Part shown: positions 60,443-64,000 of the stretch, in pieces
Layout of the letters: each line of letters opens with the position of its first letter
Position numbering within the stretch: the first letter of the stretch is position 1
Source: Clostridium sp. UBA4108
GTDB taxonomy: Bacteria; Bacillota; Clostridia; Clostridiales; Clostridiaceae
NCBI GenBank assembly: GCA_002381695.1
Contig: DFXM01000018.1
Location: 40,095-104,094, forward strand
Length of the DNA stretch: 64,000 nucleotides
Direction of reading: 5' to 3'
The notes under the pieces: generated by a model
What the model was told of the DNA's origin: nothing
Databases searched by the model: none
Seen by the model: only the letters and a program-made list of their open reading frames with translations
Program-made: the position numbers and the translations under genes

Positions 60443-61870
60443 ATGTATGATGTAGCAATAATAGGGGCAGGGATTATTGGAGCTTCAATTTTTAGAGAAT
60501 TAACAAAATATAACTTAAAAGTAGTTGTAATAGATAAAGAGAACGATGTTTCTATGGGAACCACAAAGGCTAATTCAGCTATTATACATGCAGGTTATGA
60601 TCCAGAAGAGGGAACATTAATGGCAAAGTATAATGTTAAAGGAAATGAAATGTTTGAGGAGCTTTGTAAAGAATTAAATGTTCCATTTAAAAGAAACGGA
60701 TCCTTAGTTATAGGTTTCAATGAAGAAAATATGGAGACCATTAAAAAACTATATGATAATGGTGTAAAAATTGGAGTAAAGAACTTAAAAGTTTTAAATA
60801 GGGATGAAGTTCTTGAAAAAGAACCAAATTTGAGTGAAGAAGTAGTGGGTGCATTATATGCTCCAACAGGGGGAATAATAGGACCTTTTGAATATACAAT
60901 TGCATTGATAGAAAATGGAGTTACAAATGGTGGAGAAGTTAGATTATCCTCTGAAATAGTGAACATTGAAAAAGAAGATAATTTTAAGCTTACTACATCT
61001 AAAGGTGAAATTATAGAAAGCAGGTTTGTTATAAATGCTGCAGGAGTCTATGCAGATAATATACACAATATGATTTGTGAAGAGAAATTTAAAATAACTC
61101 CTAGAAGAGGACAATATTTTGTAATGGATAAAAGTCAAGGGCAAGTAGTTAGTCATACCGTGTTTCAATGTCCATCGAAATTTGGAAAAGGGGTTCTAGT
61201 TACGCCAACAGTACATGGAAACTTGATTGTTGGACCAGATGCTGAGAATGTAGATGATAAAGAATTTTTAGGCACAACCTCAGAAGGTTTAGAATATATT
61301 AGAGATTTAGCAATGACTACTACAAAGAAGATTAACTTTAGAGAGAGTATAAGAAGCTTTGCAGGTCTTCGAGCTATACCAGATGGTGGTGATTTTATAG
61401 TAGGAGAAGATAAAGAAGTAAAAGGCTTTATAGACGTAGCTGGAATGAAGTCTCCAGGATTATCTTCAGCACCTGCTATAGCTTTAGATATAGTTCATAT
61501 ATTAGGAGACTCAGATCTAGTATTAGAACATAAAGATAATTTTAATCCATATAGAAATAAAGCTGACTTTATAGAATTATCATTAGAAGAAAAGGCAGAG
61601 CTTATAAAGAAAGATAGTAGATATGGAAAAATAATATGTAGGTGTGAGAGTATAACTGAAGGTGAAATAGTAGATAGCATAAAAAGAGCTTTTGGAACAG
61701 TTACTTTAGATGGAGTGAAAAGAAGATGTAGACCAGGTATGGGAAGATGTCAAGGAGGATTTTGTGGTCCAAGAGTTCAAGAGATAATTGCGAGAGAGCT
61801 TAATATAAAAATGGAAGATGTAGTTCAGGAAAAGGACGATTCCTATATTTTAGTAGGAAAATCGAAATAG
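60443..61870 (+). CDS. Glycerol-3-phosphate dehydrogenase-type FAD oxidoreductase with BFD-like Fe-S domain (GlpA/LhgO type)
   Basis: A 475-residue protein: a DAO-type FAD domain (about 1-360; VAIIGAGIIGASI, GTTKANSAIIHAGYD) and a C-terminal BFD-like domain (about 385-455) with Cys motif CRC-x33-CRPGMGRCQGGFC for an Fe-S cluster. Anaerobic GlpA proteins have this form, and the place after glpP-glpK supports glycerol-3-phosphate as substrate. ATG 60443 follows GGGAGGA by 6 nt; in-frame TTG at 60428 overlaps the binding site. Next gene 15 nt downstream. Confidence 0.88.
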   Translation: MYDVAIIGAGIIGASIFRELTKYNLKVVVIDKENDVSMGTTKANSAIIHAGYDPEEGTLMAKYNVKGNEMFEELCKELNVPFKRNGSLVIGFNEENMETIKKLYDNGVKIGVKNLKVLNRDEVLEKEPNLSEEVVGALYAPTGGIIGPFEYTIALIENGVTNGGEVRLSSEIVNIEKEDNFKLTTSKGEIIESRFVINAAGVYADNIHNMICEEKFKITPRRGQYFVMDKSQGQVVSHTVFQCPSKFGKGVLVTPTVHGNLIVGPDAENVDDKEFLGTTSEGLEYIRDLAMTTTKKINFRESIRSFAGLRAIPDGGDFIVGEDKEVKGFIDVAGMKSPGLSSAPAIALDIVHILGDSDLVLEHKDNFNPYRNKADFIELSLEEKAELIKKDSRYGKIICRCESITEGEIVDSIKRAFGTVTLDGVKRRCRPGMGRCQGGFCGPRVQEIIARELNIKMEDVVQEKDDSYILVGKSK

Positions 61871-61885
61871 GAGGAATTTGTGAAC

Positions 61886-63139
61886 ATGTATGATTTAATA
61901 GTAATTGGTGGTGGTCCAGCTGGACTAGCTGCTGCATATGAAGCTTATAACTCTGGAATTGAAAAAATATTAATTATAGAAAGAGATAGAGAACTTGGAG
62001 GAATATTAAATCAGTGTATTCATAATGGCTTTGGACTCCATACCTTTAAAGAGGAGCTTACAGGTCCAGAATATGCTCAAAGATTTGTTGATATGATAAA
62101 TAGCACCAAGGTAGAGGTAAAGCTTAATACTATGGTACTAGATATAAGTGAAGATAAAACTGTTCATGCAATCAATTCTGATGAGGGATATATTATTTTA
62201 GAATCAAAATCTATAATACTAGCTATGGGATGTAGAGAAAGAACCAGAGGAGCTATAAATATTCCAGGGGATAGACCATCAGGAGTATTTACAGCAGGAG
62301 CAGCTCAAAGGTATATAAACATGGAAGGATATATGCCAGGGAAAGAAGTAGTTATTTTAGGCTCTGGGGATATTGGACTTATAATGGCAAGAAGAATGAC
62401 CTTAGAGGGAGCTAAAGTTAAGGCTGTAGTAGAGCTTATGCCCTACTCTAATGGACTAAATAGAAATATAGTTCAATGTTTAGAGGATTATGACATACCA
62501 TTATATCTGTCCCATACTGTAATAGATATAGTTGGACATGGAAGGTTAGAAAAGGTTATTATAGCTAAGGTTGATGAGAATAGAAAACCTATTAAAGGTA
62601 CAGAGATAGAGTTTAAATGTGATACATTGTTATTGTCTGTAGGTTTAATACCTGAGAATGAACTCTCTATTAAAACTGGGATAAAGCAAGATTTAAGAAC
62701 TAATGGGCTTATAGTAAATGAAAATATGGAAACCTCTATAGAAGGGATTTTTGCTTGTGGAAATGTAGTTCACGTACATGATTTGGTAGATTTTGTAACA
62801 GAAGAATCTAAGCATGCAGGTAGATCAGCAGCTAAATATATACAAAATAAAGTGGAAAGAGGAACCTATGTAGACATAATCAATGGAAAAAATATTAATT
62901 ACACAGTACCTCAAAAGTTAAATATAGAGAATGTTGAAGATAAGCTAACTATTTTCATGAGAGTTAATAATATATACCACAACAAGGTGTTAGTTGTTAG
63001 GTGTGGGGAAGTAGAGATTGGAAGATTTAAAAGAAAACATTTAGCACCGTCTGAAATGGAAAGAATTATTCTCGCTAAATCTCAGCTTCAGAAAATAAAT
63101 GATACAGTAACTATTTCCTTAGAGGAAGGTGAACAATAA
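61886..63139 (+). CDS. FAD-dependent pyridine nucleotide-disulfide-type oxidoreductase, partner of the GlpA-like protein
   Basis: A 417-residue two-dinucleotide-domain flavoprotein: FAD motif VIGGGPAGLAAAYEA, GGILNQCIHNGFG, AMGCRERTRGA, the NAD(P) motif ILGSGDIGLIMARR and the late GIFACGNVVHVHDLVDFVTEE. It resembles HcnB/SoxA-type alpha subunits and replaces GlpB in Firmicute GlpA complexes. ATG 61886 follows AGGAGGA by 10 nt; GTG 61880 is also possible. Overlaps the next start (TAATGG). Confidence 0.88.
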   Translation: MYDLIVIGGGPAGLAAAYEAYNSGIEKILIIERDRELGGILNQCIHNGFGLHTFKEELTGPEYAQRFVDMINSTKVEVKLNTMVLDISEDKTVHAINSDEGYIILESKSIILAMGCRERTRGAINIPGDRPSGVFTAGAAQRYINMEGYMPGKEVVILGSGDIGLIMARRMTLEGAKVKAVVELMPYSNGLNRNIVQCLEDYDIPLYLSHTVIDIVGHGRLEKVIIAKVDENRKPIKGTEIEFKCDTLLLSVGLIPENELSIKTGIKQDLRTNGLIVNENMETSIEGIFACGNVVHVHDLVDFVTEESKHAGRSAAKYIQNKVERGTYVDIINGKNINYTVPQKLNIENVEDKLTIFMRVNNIYHNKVLVVRCGEVEIGRFKRKHLAPSEMERIILAKSQLQKINDTVTISLEEGEQ

Positions 63140-63501
63140 TGGAAAAAGAATTAATTTGTATATGTTGTCCTATGGGATGCCACCTAAAGGTGGATATAGA
63201 CACTAAAAGTGTTACAGGAAATGCATGTAAAAGAGGAGAAGAGTATGGAATAAATGAAATAATTAATCCAGTTAGAGTAATTACTACTACAGTTAAGGTA
63301 CAAAATGGAGAATTATCAGTGCTACCTGTAAAGACTAAAGAAGCTATACCGAAGCATCTTAACTTTAAATGTATAGAAATATTAAATAAAATAGAAATAA
63401 AGGCTCCTATAAAAATAGGGCAAGTTATAGCAGAAAATATACTTGATACAGGTGTAGATGTAGTAGCTACGAGAAATTTAGATAAAAAGTCAAATCTTTA
63501 G
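63139..63501 (+). CDS. DUF1667 Cys-rich protein, third subunit of the dehydrogenase
   Basis: A 120-residue protein with four Cys near the front (ICICCPMGCHL and GNACKRGEEYG) typical of DUF1667, probably binding an Fe-S cluster. It always travels with the two flavoproteins and is likely the small electron-transfer subunit. Start overlaps the upstream stop. Confidence 0.88.
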   Translation: MEKELICICCPMGCHLKVDIDTKSVTGNACKRGEEYGINEIINPVRVITTTVKVQNGELSVLPVKTKEAIPKHLNFKCIEILNKIEIKAPIKIGQVIAENILDTGVDVVATRNLDKKSNL

Positions 63502-63567
63502 TTATAATATTTTAAATCCTAGAGTGAATATCTATAATAACATATTACTCTATAAAATTTAATAATA

Positions 63568-63616
63568 AAACTAAAACTCTACAACGAGATAAATCTTCAT
63601 TGTAGAGTTTTAGTTT
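63568..63616. terminator. Bidirectional terminator closing the glycerol operon
   Basis: AAACTAAAACTCTACAA and TTGTAGAGTTTTAGTTT form a perfect 17-bp stem around CGAGATAAATCTTCA. A- and T-runs suit both the plus operon and the convergent minus gene. Confidence 0.88.
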
Positions 63617-63630
63617 ATAACATGAGCATA

Positions 63631-64000
63631 TTATTTTTCGCCCTTTATAAAGGCAGCAATATCTTTTATAACATCTTCATTTACATTAGAAGGGGTAGCA
63701 TATTCTTCAGAATTTGGAGTACCAGTACCACTCATAAATAAATGGTTTAAATCGCTGTAACTTTTAAATGAGATATTGCTCTTATCCTTTAAAGCAGCTT
63801 CAAAGGTCTTGAAATGACTCATAGGCACTTGATAATCTCTTTCACCTTGAAGTATTAAAGTTGGTTTATTCATATTGCGAAGCTCTTTTAATTGATTATA
63901 ATTATTTAGGTATTTCCAATACTCTTGCCCCATACCTAGAATAAGCTTTTCATTGATAGTCTCACCATTTTTAAGTTTTTTCACAAGGGCAACTTGAGCT
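63631..64000 (-). CDS. Alpha/beta hydrolase, 5' part beyond the window
   Basis: The C-terminal ~123 residues of a serine hydrolase; the frame stays open to the window edge, so the start is outside and the GTG at 63984 is internal. It shows the acid residue in LILQGERDYQVPM and the catalytic His in YSDLNHLFMSG, and it ends VIKDIAAFIKG. Clostridial DUF3887-hydrolase proteins share this tail. The nucleophile is not in view. Confidence 0.8.
   Translation of the reverse strand, partial: AQVALVKKLKNGETINEKLILGMGQEYWKYLNNYNQLKELRNMNKPTLILQGERDYQVPMSHFKTFEAALKDKSNISFKSYSDLNHLFMSGTGTPNSEEYATPSNVNEDVIKDIAAFIKGEK

Noticed and set aside
63519..63553. TAGAGTGAATAT / ATATTACTCTA hairpin after the DUF1667 gene
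   Set aside because: No T-run; a far stronger terminator follows at 63568-63616.
1..64000. CRISPR arrays, prophage, intact insertion sequences, replication origin
   Set aside because: No regularly spaced repeats, phage structural genes, full transposases or DnaA-box clusters were seen.

Overview
The window looks like chromosomal DNA of a low-GC, spore-forming Firmicute, most likely a Clostridium sensu stricto. Evidence: very AT-rich coding and non-coding DNA, strong AGGAGG-type ribosome binding sites, a fabT-fabH-acpP-fabK-fabD-fabG-fabF-accBCDA fatty-acid cluster using the FMN enoyl reductase FabK, a GerMN-domain protein, a GlpP-controlled glycerol locus and proteins typical of clostridia (SEC-C methionine aminopeptidases, M16C peptidase, oleate hydratase). 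Apart from a short scar with two gene remnants near 39.2-39.9 kb it reads as ordinary chromosome: no phage, intact insertion sequence, CRISPR array or integrated conjugative element.

Layout. 1-0.2 kb: end of a tRNA cluster (partial tRNA, probably Val; Asp; Thr). 0.3-2.3 kb (minus): a DnaD-like and a DnaC/DnaI-like helicase-loading pair, divergent from an M23 peptidase. 3.3-13.1 kb: the complete type II fatty-acid and malonyl-CoA operon behind a sigma-A promoter flanked and overlapped by three FabT-type operators; next a DegV (fatty-acid-binding) gene. 14-26 kb: secreted-type amidase, methionine aminopeptidase, an 1809-residue pseudokinase/ATPase/TPR/GAF/GGDEF signalling protein, an M16C metallopeptidase, cinA. 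25.8-29.8 kb (minus): subtilase without signal peptide, LysR regulator, YdcZ-type membrane protein, dimeric dUTPase and an unassigned gene. 30-36.4 kb: murA, walJ-like, GerMN, SEC-C and LUD-domain genes, an ECF sigma/anti-sigma/membrane trio, rlmH. 36.7-39.1 kb: XRE and LytTR regulators with membrane partners. 39.2-39.9 kb: a broken DUF2268 protease and a broken integrase. 40.3-51.4 kb: polysaccharide deacetylase, Cys-cluster/pentapeptide protein, oleate hydratase, CAP-domain secreted protein, second SEC-C methionine aminopeptidase, recQ, C39-like peptidase. 51.9-57.8 kb: a five-gene oligopeptide-type ABC transporter. 58.1-63.5 kb: glpP, glpK and a three-gene glycerol-3-phosphate dehydrogenase set. 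63.6-64 kb: truncated alpha/beta hydrolase.

How it fits together. Two themes stand out. One is lipid: de novo synthesis under FabT, a DegV protein that may carry exogenous fatty acids, and oleate hydratase for host or food fatty acids. The other is RNA-level control: the two glycerol transcription units each start with the same 13-nt tag and a terminator, fitting GlpP antitermination, and several other leaders or intergenic stretches (accA-degV, recQ, opp, 57.8 kb) carry strong secondary structure that the genes do not explain. All functions are read from sequence motifs and family knowledge; no search was run.
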